DNA of 12,851 bases, taken from Firmicutes bacterium CAG:534. Lineage in GTDB: Bacteria; Bacillota; Clostridia; Lachnospirales; Lachnospiraceae. Under the pieces are notes generated by a model, which saw only the letters and a program-made list of their open reading frames with translations, was not told where the DNA came from and ran no database searches. The stretch spans positions 50,464 through 63,314 of the forward strand of contig FR894555.1 of NCBI GenBank assembly GCA_000436115.1. Reading direction: 5' to 3'. The position numbers were made by a program, and so were the translations under genes. The stretch's first letter is position 1; every line of letters begins with the position of its first letter. Of the stretch, positions 7,470 to 12,851 are shown in pieces.

Positions 7470-7712
7470 TCACATTTGATCTTTCCTGATTTGGAGTTTC
7501 TGTTCTCCCACACCGCTTAGCAGGTAATCACTGCTAATATTCAGCGCCAGGGAAAGTCTGCGGAGGGTCTCGGCCGAAAAGCCTTTTTTCCCCATTTCAA
7601 TCTCGTAAAGAAACTTGCTGGAGATCTCTACTCTTTCTGCCAGCTTATCCCTGCTTAATCCATCACTTTCCCGCAAAGTCCTGATCCTTGCGCCTATCTC
7701 TTTGTAGGACAT
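7470..7712 (-). CDS. Small XRE/Cro-C1-type helix-turn-helix regulator
   Basis: The 80-aa protein is essentially one HTH_3 domain: IGARIRTLRESDGLSRDKLA (6-25), a recognition segment VEISSKFLYEIEMGKKG (27-43), and ETLRRLSLALNISSDYLLSG (47-66), followed by a short charged end. It probably binds DNA as a dimer; no sensor domain is present. ATG 7712 is chosen because AGGTGG lies 7 nt upstream and the HTH fold begins right after it; a GTG at 7757 would add 15 poor-looking residues. It stands alone between ispF and the convergent membrane gene. A perfect 10-bp inverted repeat just upstream could be its own operator. Targets are unknown. Confidence 0.88.
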   Translation of the reverse strand: MSYKEIGARIRTLRESDGLSRDKLAERVEISSKFLYEIEMGKKGFSAETLRRLSLALNISSDYLLSGVGEQKLQIRKDQM

Positions 7713-7723
7713 TTTCTCACCAC

Positions 7724-7772
7724 CTGCTAAACTGCCGCCTCTTTTGTTTGCAACCACTCCTTAGTTTAGCAG
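7724..7772. repeat. Perfect 10-bp inverted repeat in the leader of the HTH regulator
   Basis: CTGCTAAACT (7724-7733) and AGTTTAGCAG (7763-7772) are exact reverse complements separated by 29 bp. In the regulator's mRNA the second arm runs directly into the ribosome site (GCAGGTGG), and an AAGGAG lies in the loop. It could be two half-sites of an operator or an RNA hairpin that masks translation; the sequence alone does not decide. Confidence 0.7.
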
Positions 7773-7789
7773 TCTCGTAGTCCATGAGC

Positions 7790-7815
7790 ATAAAAATCTA
7801 CCAAGTGGATTTATT
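7790..7815 (-). terminator. Possible weak terminator downstream of ispF
   Basis: On the minus strand ATAAATC pairs with GATTTTTAT (one bulge) around a 9-nt loop, ending in a T-run. It lies 21-46 nt past the ispF stop. The stem is AU-rich and weak, so some read-through into the regulator gene is likely. Confidence 0.3.
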
Positions 7816-7835
7816 TACCGCTTAAGCCTCCCTCA

Positions 7836-8384
7836 TCACAGCTCTTTTGCCTGGGGACAGCCGCTGCAGCCACTGCATCCTCTTTCCATTACATTATCAG
7901 CGGAAAGTCCCATAGGGGTGGTGAGCAGGCAGACAGCCTGGGAAGAGATTCCTTCACCGCTTCCGGTAAACCCAAGACCCTCTTCGGTGGTAGCCTTTAC
8001 ATTTACCTGTTCCACGGAAATTCCAAGGGCCTGTGCGATATTTTCCCTCATGGTATCAATATAGGGCCGCATTTTAGGTGCCTGTGCAATGATGGTTGCA
8101 TCGATGTTTTCGATCAGATAAAAGTGCTCCTCCAAAAGACTGCCTACTCTTTTGAGCAGCTCCATAGAGGAAATTCCTTTATACGCGGGGTCGGTATCCG
8201 GAAAATGCTTTCCAATATCCCCAAGGGCCCCTGCCCCCAAAAGCGCATCCATAATGGCATGCAGAAGCACATCTGCGTCTGAATGCCCCAGCAGTCCCTT
8301 TTCATAAGGGATCTCCACGCCCCCAATGATCAGCTTTCTGTTTTCTGTCAGTTTATGAACATCATAGCCCATTCCAATTCTCAT
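7836..8384 (-). CDS. ispF: 2-C-methyl-D-erythritol 2,4-cyclodiphosphate synthase IspF with Cys-rich tail
   Basis: IspF converts CDP-methylerythritol 2-phosphate to the cyclodiphosphate in the MEP pathway of isoprenoid synthesis; it is a cytosolic trimer. Metal ligands Asp8 and His10 (GYDVHKL, 6-12) and His42 (GHSDADVLLHAI, 33-44) are present, as are DIGKHFPDTD (56-65) and the CDP-site loop KATTEEGLGFTGSGEGI (130-146). The protein is 182 aa, about 25 more than the usual 155-160. The extra C-terminus after AVCLL (150-154) ends ERGCSGCSGCPQAKEL with Cys170, 173 and 176. The start is ATG 8384 with AGGA 6 nt upstream; ATG 8396 and GTG 8417 lack ribosome sites. It is the last gene of the degV operon. 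Confidence 0.95.
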   Translation of the reverse strand: MRIGMGYDVHKLTENRKLIIGGVEIPYEKGLLGHSDADVLLHAIMDALLGAGALGDIGKHFPDTDPAYKGISSMELLKRVGSLLEEHFYLIENIDATIIAQAPKMRPYIDTMRENIAQALGISVEQVNVKATTEEGLGFTGSGEGISSQAVCLLTTPMGLSADNVMERGCSGCSGCPQAKEL

Positions 8385-8392
8385 ATTTATCC

Positions 8393-8419
8393 TCATTTCT
8401 GCGCACGCTTTTTGCACAT
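8393..8419 (-). other. Possible 8-residue leader ORF ahead of ispF
   Basis: A short ORF, MCKKRAQK, has a good ribosome site (AAAGGA, 6-7 nt upstream). Its stop TGA is 8 nt before the ispF start and overlaps the ispF ribosome site (AUGAGGAUAAAUAUG). It could couple translation or be chance; no gene product is claimed. Confidence 0.35.
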
Positions 8420-8461
8420 TCTTTTTTCCTTTCCAAAACCTGCAGACTTTAGTCCATAGGC

Positions 8462-9139
8462 TTACTCTTCCATCAGCCTTCGGATCACAGCAACATCCTC
8501 TTTCCGGATATATCCCACCTTATGATAGGAAAAAGCAAACTCTCCGGATCTGACTGCGTATCCCTGATACAAATATTCCCCAAAACCGCAATAAACAACG
8601 GCCGTGTCCGTCAGGACTTCATTTTCCCAGGTATCCCGAAGCTTGATCCCCTGATAATACAGATGAAGATGACATGCTTCATGGGCCAGAATGGCAGTTA
8701 CCGTATTCAGGTCATAATAAGGCTTTTTTATCAGTCTGATCGTAGTAAACGCCAGATCCGTAGAGATCTCTCCTGCCTTGTCCGCTGCCTCTGTTTCCTG
8801 AAGCACCAGCTTAATAAAGCTTCCGTTTATCCCCAGATGGTCACAGATGCTGCACAAAAGCTCCTTCAGCTTTTTTTCTTCCCAAAGATCCTTGGAAAGC
8901 GCCTCATACAGCTCCCGTGGCATCTGGTAAGGTTCAAACTGTTTCTTTTCTCCCTTCTCAAGCTGCCGCACGCACTTTTCCAAAAGTTCTGGAGATACTT
9001 TCTTAAAAGCACTGCCCGGTACCGGCACCCGATGGAGCAAAAAACGGTTGACCAGAAAATAGATCAGACCGATCATACTCAGCAGTTCAAAAAGATTATG
9101 GATCTGAAACCAGCTTAAACATTTTGCAAGCAGTTCCAT
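8462..9139 (-). CDS. Membrane-anchored putative zinc metalloprotease, HExxH...NExxTD
   Basis: I do not recognise a named family. The 225-aa protein has one N-terminal hydrophobic helix (about 16-35) followed by basic HRVPVPG (36-42), then a soluble domain. LAHEACH (151-157) is an HExxH zinc motif, and 17 residues later NEVLTD (173-178) supplies Glu174 as likely third ligand with Asp178 after it. This is the thermolysin-like (gluzincin) arrangement. Tyr-rich segments follow (VVYCGFGEYLYQGY, 181-194). Zinc binding and proteolysis are inferred from motifs only; substrate unknown. ATG 9139 has GGAGG 10 nt upstream, inside the end of the ABC-F gene, and only 2 nt separate the two genes, so they are co-translated. 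ispF follows after 77 nt. Confidence 0.75.
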   Translation of the reverse strand: MELLAKCLSWFQIHNLFELLSMIGLIYFLVNRFLLHRVPVPGSAFKKVSPELLEKCVRQLEKGEKKQFEPYQMPRELYEALSKDLWEEKKLKELLCSICDHLGINGSFIKLVLQETEAADKAGEISTDLAFTTIRLIKKPYYDLNTVTAILAHEACHLHLYYQGIKLRDTWENEVLTDTAVVYCGFGEYLYQGYAVRSGEFAFSYHKVGYIRKEDVAVIRRLMEE

Positions 9140-9141
9140 GA

Positions 9142-11025
9142 TTAATTTTCCTCCCGCAATCTCTGTACCTGCCCCTCATCACCGCTTTCCATGTATGCCT
9201 TTAGTTCCTCCAGATACATCCAGCGGTCCATTTTCTGTTCCAGTTCCTTTTCCGCCTGCTGCTTTTCCTCCGTAAGCTTTCCAAGCTTTACAAAATCTGT
9301 GGCGGCAAGCTCCATCTCTTTCTCCAGCTTCTTTATCTTTTCCTCCAAGGCGCCGATCTGCTCTTCAATCCCTTCATAATCCCGCTGCTCCTTGTAGGTA
9401 AACCTCAGCTTAACAGAATGCTGCTTCCAGTTGTCCTTTCCCTCCGCAGCGTTCTGCGCCCCTGCTTCTCTTGCTCTGCCTGCCATGCTCCCTGCTCCGC
9501 TGCAGGCCTCCGCTTCCCCTTCTGCCAGGGTGCGCATGTAGTAATCTGTATATCCGCCCTCATGCTGTCTCCAGTTCCCCTGCCCGTCACCTGCAAAAAT
9601 CCTGCTGACAACTCTGTCCAGAAAATATCTGTCATGGGAAACCGTGATCACGATCCCCTGAAAATCATCCAGATAATCCTCAAGCACGGTCAGCGTTGCA
9701 ATATCAAGGTCATTGGTAGGTTCGTCCAAAATCAGCACATTGGGCGCTCCCATAAGCACTCGTAAAAGATTGAGCCTGCGCTTTTCACCGCCGGAGAGCT
9801 TTGACAAAAGCCCATACTGATCCTTTCCCTCAAACAAGAACCGCTCCAGCATCTGGGAAGCCGATACGCTTCCTTCCTCTGTCTGCACATATTCTGCCAC
9901 ATCCCGGATATAATCAATGACTCTTTTCTCCGGCGGCATCTGCTTTTCATCGATCTCCTGCACATAGTAGCCGATCTTCACGGTCTGCCCGATGACGATC
10001 TGTCCCTGATCCGGCTGTACCATTCCGGTGATCATTTTCATCAGAGTGGTTTTGCCACAGCCATTGGGGCCGATGAAGCCCACTCTGTCATTTTTTAAAA
10101 ACACATAGGAAAAATCCTCAAACAGAATCTTATCTCCGTACCTCTTTGACAAATGGGAAAGTTCTACGGTTGTCCTGCCAAGTCTTGATGATAAGGAAGA
10201 CAGTGTTACCTGTTCCTTTCCTGCCTCTGCCTTCTGGCTGCTCAGTTCCTCAAAACGCTGGAGCCTGGCCTTTTGCTTTGTAGATCTTGCCTGTGCTCCT
10301 CTCTGTACCCAGGCAAGCTCCTTGCGCAAAACAGATCTGCGCTTTCTTTCTCCTGCAAGCTCCGCTTCTTCCCTGCCGGCCTTCAGTTCCAGATATCCGG
10401 TATAGTTCGTCTGATAAGAATAAATTTTCCCTCTGTGGATCTCCACGATCCGGTTTACCACCCGGTCCAGGAAATATCTGTCATGGGTTACCATGATAAG
10501 AGCGCCCTGGCGCATCTTCAGTTGTTCCTCCAGCCAGTCGGACATTTCATTGTCCAAATGATTGGTAGGCTCGTCCAAAAGCAGAATATCAGAAGGAACC
10601 AGCAGCGCCGCCACAAGAGCAAGACGCTTTCGCTGTCCGCCGGAAAGATTTCCGCATTTCTCTTCATACGCTGAAACCCCGAGCTTTGTAAGCATGGTCT
10701 TGGCCCTGGTCACAAGCTCTGTCTGCTCTGTTACCTTCTTTTCCTGTCTGTCCACATGGGAAAGCACCGCTTCCAGCACCGTTGCCTCCGGGTCAAAGGA
10801 GGGATGCTGGGGCAGGAAACTGATCCGCACATGCAAAGCCCTGGTAACCTTTCCCTGATCCGGCGCTTCCTGCCCTGAAAGGATTTTAAGAAGCGTGGAT
10901 TTTCCGGTTCCGTTAATCCCAATGATCCCCACCTTTTCCCCATCCTGCAGATAAAAGGAGGTTTCATCAAAAAGTTTTCGTTCTCCAAATGCCATGGAGA
11001 TATTTTCTGCCGATAATATATTCAT
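9142..11025 (-). CDS. ABC-F family ATPase, Uup-like
   Basis: ABC-F proteins are soluble twin-ATPase factors that act on the ribosome (translation rescue or, in some, antibiotic protection); Uup-type members also affect DNA precise excision and ribosome assembly. The 627-aa protein has Walker A GINGTGKST (36-44), LSGGQ (127-131) and LLLDEPTNHLD (148-158). A charged interdomain linker (about 215-280, with QRGAQARSTKQKARLQR at 241-257) leads to a second cassette: GPNGCGKTT (319-327), LSGGE (410-414), LILDEPTNDLD (431-441). A C-terminal coiled coil (about 540-610) starting KLRFTYKEQRDYE supports Uup rather than a drug-resistance subtype. No membrane segments. ATG 11025 is 19 nt after degV with a weak ribosome site (GGAAT). 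Confidence 0.93.
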   Translation of the reverse strand: MNILSAENISMAFGERKLFDETSFYLQDGEKVGIIGINGTGKSTLLKILSGQEAPDQGKVTRALHVRISFLPQHPSFDPEATVLEAVLSHVDRQEKKVTEQTELVTRAKTMLTKLGVSAYEEKCGNLSGGQRKRLALVAALLVPSDILLLDEPTNHLDNEMSDWLEEQLKMRQGALIMVTHDRYFLDRVVNRIVEIHRGKIYSYQTNYTGYLELKAGREEAELAGERKRRSVLRKELAWVQRGAQARSTKQKARLQRFEELSSQKAEAGKEQVTLSSLSSRLGRTTVELSHLSKRYGDKILFEDFSYVFLKNDRVGFIGPNGCGKTTLMKMITGMVQPDQGQIVIGQTVKIGYYVQEIDEKQMPPEKRVIDYIRDVAEYVQTEEGSVSASQMLERFLFEGKDQYGLLSKLSGGEKRRLNLLRVLMGAPNVLILDEPTNDLDIATLTVLEDYLDDFQGIVITVSHDRYFLDRVVSRIFAGDGQGNWRQHEGGYTDYYMRTLAEGEAEACSGAGSMAGRAREAGAQNAAEGKDNWKQHSVKLRFTYKEQRDYEGIEEQIGALEEKIKKLEKEMELAATDFVKLGKLTEEKQQAEKELEQKMDRWMYLEELKAYMESGDEGQVQRLREEN

Positions 11026-11044
11026 GCTTTTATTCCAGACTTCT

Positions 11045-11908
11045 CTATTTCAAATAGTAAAGGATCCCCAGCGTCCCCGGGCCGCAGTGGCTTGAAATCA
11101 CACCGCCCGCCCTGGTGACCACGATCCTGTCAAAGTGCTGCAGAGAGCTTAGATATTCCCTGACCTTTTCAAGGATCTCCTCCTCTATCCCGGAATGGGT
11201 GATGAAAACGATCTCCTCCCTTGCAGACAACAGCTCCTTTTCTTTGTCCGCAGCATATTTCATGACCGCCTTTAAAAGGCTTCCTCTGTATTTATTCCCT
11301 ACTTCCATCTTTCCGTTTATAACATTGATGCAGGGATGAAGCTTCAAAGCGCTGGCTAAAAGCGCCGTTGCTCCCGAGCATCTGCCTCCCCTTGCCAGAT
11401 ACACCAGGGTATCTACCACAAAGCTGGCACGCACCTTACCTCTGTCCTCTTCGATCCTCTTCACGATCTCCTCTGCCTCCATGCCGTTTTGGGCATACTC
11501 GGCAGCCCGCAGAACCTGTAATCCAATCCCTGTGGAAAGATTTTCAGAATCGATCACAAACACTCTTCCCTTTTCAAATTCTTCTGCGGCAAGCCGCATC
11601 ACATTGCAGGTAGTACTCATTTCCTCTGAAATTCCAAAGAAAATAATATCCTCGTCTGCATTCATAAAAGGAGCAATGGCTTTTTGCGTATATTCCGGCG
11701 TGATTGCCGCCGTCTTTGGTGTTTTTTTGTTGGCATCTGCCCATCTGTAGATTTCATCCGGCAAAAGCTCTTCTCCATCATAATAGCTCTTTTCATCCAA
11801 AAGGATACATAACGGAATGATCTGTATTTCATACTCTTTGATCTGCTCCGGCGCAAGATCACAGGTACTGTCCGCAAAGATTTTTACTTTTCGCTTTTCC
11901 ACTTTCAC
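11045..11908 (-). CDS. DegV family fatty-acid-binding protein
   Basis: DegV/FakB proteins bind a fatty acid and, with kinase FakA, present it for phosphorylation; no fakA lies in this window, so the partner role is inferred from family. The 287-aa protein shows ADSTCDL (12-18), TAAITPEY (66-73; the Thr/Ser lipid-head loop), ISEEMSTTCNVMRLAA (93-108), IDSENLSTGIGL (119-130), LVYLARGGRCSGATALLA (168-185) and the end SHCGPGTLGI (273-282). The length is typical. The start is GTG 11908 with AGGAAGG close upstream; GTG 11902 is an alternative. It is first in the operon with the ABC-F, protease and ispF genes, and is read from a good promoter. Confidence 0.93.
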   Translation of the reverse strand: MKVEKRKVKIFADSTCDLAPEQIKEYEIQIIPLCILLDEKSYYDGEELLPDEIYRWADANKKTPKTAAITPEYTQKAIAPFMNADEDIIFFGISEEMSTTCNVMRLAAEEFEKGRVFVIDSENLSTGIGLQVLRAAEYAQNGMEAEEIVKRIEEDRGKVRASFVVDTLVYLARGGRCSGATALLASALKLHPCINVINGKMEVGNKYRGSLLKAVMKYAADKEKELLSAREEIVFITHSGIEEEILEKVREYLSSLQHFDRIVVTRAGGVISSHCGPGTLGILYYLK

Positions 11909-11955
11909 ACACCCTTCCTCTTGTTTTGCGCTTCCTGCTTTTTTTCAGTATGTTT

Positions 11956-11984
11956 ATCATATCTCGAAGAAGAAATACTTGCAA
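11956..11984 (-). promoter_or_regulatory. Predicted sigma-A promoter of the degV operon
   Basis: On the minus strand -35 TTGCAA (11979-11984) and -10 TATGAT (11956-11961) are 17 bp apart, 48 nt before the degV start codon. It is divergent from the ACT-gene promoter 22 bp away in the 175-bp intergenic region. Confidence 0.7.
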
Positions 11985-12005
11985 GAAGATCATTCATTTT
12001 TTTCA

Positions 12006-12034
12006 TTGACTTCCCACTTCAGCAAGCTTAAGAT
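12006..12034 (+). promoter_or_regulatory. Predicted sigma-A promoter of the ACT-domain gene
   Basis: TTGACT (12006-12011) and TAAGAT (12029-12034) are 17 bp apart, 50 nt before the ATG at 12084. No repeat or riboswitch-like structure was seen between promoter and gene. Confidence 0.75.
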
Positions 12035-12083
12035 AACATAGGAAGTAACAACAGACTAACCACACAGTACGGAAGGGATAATT

Positions 12084-12488
12084 ATGCTGAAACAGATTTG
12101 TATTTTTACGGAAAATAAAAAGGGAGCCATGCTGAATATCACGGAGCTTTTGCTGGAAGACCAGATCAACATTCTGGGATCTGTCACCAACGACAGTGCG
12201 GAATACGGTATCGTCCGCATGGTGGTATCTGATCCCCAGCTTGCCTATGAGAAGCTTACCGCAAAGGGATACCAGTGCAAGGTCACCGATATTATCGGCG
12301 TGCAGATGAATGATGAGGTGGGAAGTCTCAATAAGCTCCTGCGTTCTGTTCAGGAGAGCAATATCAATGTCAATTACCTGTATCTTTCCTTTGACCGTGA
12401 GCTTGGAACTCCTATCATCCTGCTTCATGTAAATGACAGCTATGAAGTAGCGGAATGTCTGCGTTCCAAGGGCTACGATATTCTTTAA
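12084..12488 (+). CDS. Tandem ACT-domain protein
   Basis: ACT domains bind small ligands, usually amino acids, and regulate metabolism. The 134-aa protein consists of two ACT-like units and nothing else: unit one (1-66) opens LKQICIFTENKKGAMLNITE with the Gly14 turn before the first helix, and unit two (67-134) opens DIIGVQMNDEVGSLNKLLRS. Stand-alone tandem-ACT proteins of this size are common in Clostridia; ligand and target are unknown. The ribosome site is GAAGGG, 6 nt before ATG 12084. It is monocistronic, with a structured RNA immediately downstream and no clear terminator between, so read-through is possible. Confidence 0.85.
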   Translation: MLKQICIFTENKKGAMLNITELLLEDQINILGSVTNDSAEYGIVRMVVSDPQLAYEKLTAKGYQCKVTDIIGVQMNDEVGSLNKLLRSVQESNINVNYLYLSFDRELGTPIILLHVNDSYEVAECLRSKGYDIL

Positions 12489-12509
12489 TTCCGGTTTTTA
12501 TTTAATCTC

Positions 12510-12696
12510 AAAAAACTGGATAGCGCTTATGCGGACCAACCTTTTTATAAGCGGGTGCTATAGAGCGGCCGGTACTTAGGCGCTGTGTTTTGGCGCCTTA
12601 TGTACCGCTGCCAGCGATATGCAGCGAGAGCGTGCCTGCGTTAAAAAGTTGGTTCTGCCAAAGCGCCGTCCTGTTTTTACGGCTTTTGATTTTTTT
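12510..12696 (+). ncRNA. Structured RNA, probably 6S RNA
   Basis: A single long imperfect hairpin spans about 12511-12678. Paired segments, outer to inner, are AAAAAC/GTTTTT, GCGCTT (12523-12528)/AAGCGC (12661-12666), ACCAAC-TTTTTA (12535-12547, one bulge)/TAAAAAGTTGGT (12642-12653) and GCGGGTGC (12551-12558)/GTGCCTGC (12632-12639, with GU pairs). Then comes an asymmetric central bubble (12 nt on the 5' side; a GCTGC/GCAGC hairpin on the 3' side) and a terminal stem GGTAC-AGGCGC/GCGCCT-GTACC. This layout, plus AAGCGGG opposite GCCTGCG beside the bubble as in E. coli 6S, suggests 6S RNA, which binds housekeeping RNA polymerase. No CDS fits. The 5' end and promoter are uncertain; a palindromic MITE-like element is the alternative. 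Confidence 0.55.
12665..12696 (+). terminator. Intrinsic terminator of the structured RNA
   Basis: GCCGT (12665-12669) pairs with ACGGC (12679-12683) over a 9-nt loop, followed by TTTTGATTTTTTT. It shares bases with the outer closing stem of the RNA (GTTTTT and AAGCGC), so the two folds compete. It separates the RNA from the tRNA promoter downstream. Confidence 0.7.
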
Positions 12697-12754
12697 GAAT
12701 TTCACCTCTATCAAAAGGACCAAAAGAAGGTTTTTGGAAAAATAAAAAAAGTTC

Positions 12755-12784
12755 TTGACAACCCAGGTCGAAGAATAGTATACT
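12755..12784 (+). promoter_or_regulatory. Strong sigma-A promoter of the tRNA (operon)
   Basis: A consensus -35 TTGACA (12755-12760) and -10 TATACT (12779-12784) are 18 bp apart, 38 bp upstream of the tRNA. This strength is typical of stable RNA genes. Confidence 0.8.
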
Positions 12785-12790
12785 AGCAAA

Positions 12791-12818
12791 GCAGGTTCGA
12801 ACAAGACTTCAAACCTGC
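12791..12818 (+). promoter_or_regulatory. Hairpin in the tRNA 5' leader
   Basis: GCAGGTT (12791-12797) and AACCTGC (12812-12818) form a 7-bp stem with a 14-nt loop, ending 4 nt before the tRNA. It begins at about the predicted transcription start and would be removed by RNase P. It may protect the primary transcript. Confidence 0.5.
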
Positions 12819-12822
12819 ACAT

Positions 12823-12851
12823 GGAATCTTAGCTCAGCTGGGAGAGCATCT
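12823..12851 (+). tRNA. tRNA, 5' part only (cut by window edge); possibly tRNA-Val
   Basis: GGAATCT (acceptor 5' strand), TA, GCTC-AGCTGGGA-GAGC (a complete D-arm with 4-bp stem) and ATCT, the start of the anticodon stem, are visible. The anticodon is outside the window, so the amino acid is not determined; GAGCATCT before the anticodon stem recalls Firmicute tRNA-Val. The preceding promoter and leader support it. Confidence 0.9.

Noticed and set aside
8522..9118. 198-codon plus-strand open frame opposite the metalloprotease gene
   Set aside because: Shadow of the minus-strand gene, which has a ribosome site, membrane helix and zinc motif; the antisense product is low-complexity and basic.
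12791..12801. GGTTCGAA near the tRNA leader as a remnant of a degraded tRNA T-arm
   Set aside because: The flanking bases do not form a T-stem; they pair instead as the outer arms of a simple leader hairpin.
1..12851. CRISPR array, insertion sequence, prophage or defence island
   Set aside because: No spaced direct repeats, transposase, integrase, phage genes or nuclease/toxin cluster are visible; all genes fit a housekeeping Clostridia chromosome.

Overview
The window reads as ordinary chromosomal DNA from an anaerobic member of class Clostridia, most likely a Lachnospiraceae-type gut bacterium. This rests on a complete SCIFF peptide/radical-SAM maturase pair (a near-universal Clostridia marker), a fused SecDF, MEP-pathway isoprenoid synthesis (IspF), a DegV protein, a stand-alone tandem ACT protein and strong AGGAGG-type ribosome binding sites. 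No insertion sequence, phage gene or CRISPR array was seen.

Left block (1-6927, minus strand, transcribed right to left): a CNNM/CBS/CorC-type membrane protein (hlyC-like) has its own promoter. It is followed by a second promoter driving scfA (47-residue six-cysteine peptide, 5346-5489), scfB (SCIFF maturase) and secDF. scfB and secDF overlap by 14 nt, so peptide modification and the Sec export motor subunit are translationally coupled. A strong hairpin sits between scfA and scfB. An intrinsic terminator follows secDF, and then comes recJ, whose C-terminus runs off the left edge.

Middle block (6928-7835): divergent from the hlyC-like gene is a four-helix TIGR04086-type membrane protein on the plus strand. 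It converges on a small XRE-type regulator (minus strand); the two share a terminator hairpin. The regulator's leader holds a perfect 10-bp inverted repeat that abuts its Shine-Dalgarno sequence.

Right-centre block (7836-11961, minus strand): degV, an Uup-like ABC-F ATPase, a membrane-anchored protein with a thermolysin-like HExxH...NExxTD signature, and ispF form a tight operon from a good sigma-A promoter. IspF carries an unusual Cys-rich tail and is preceded by an eight-residue leader ORF.

Right end (12006-12851, plus strand): a sigma-A promoter drives a tandem ACT-domain protein. A ~170-nt imperfect hairpin with an intrinsic terminator then follows; its architecture and conserved motifs resemble 6S RNA. 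A strong promoter leads to a tRNA cut off by the window edge.

Most of the window is housekeeping. The points most worth a second look are the scfA-scfB-secDF coupling, the Asp-to-Ala change in SecF, the IspF cysteine tail, the uncharacterised membrane metalloprotease, the regulator's inverted repeat and the 6S-like RNA. I saw no clear evidence of a wholly new defence or mobile system.
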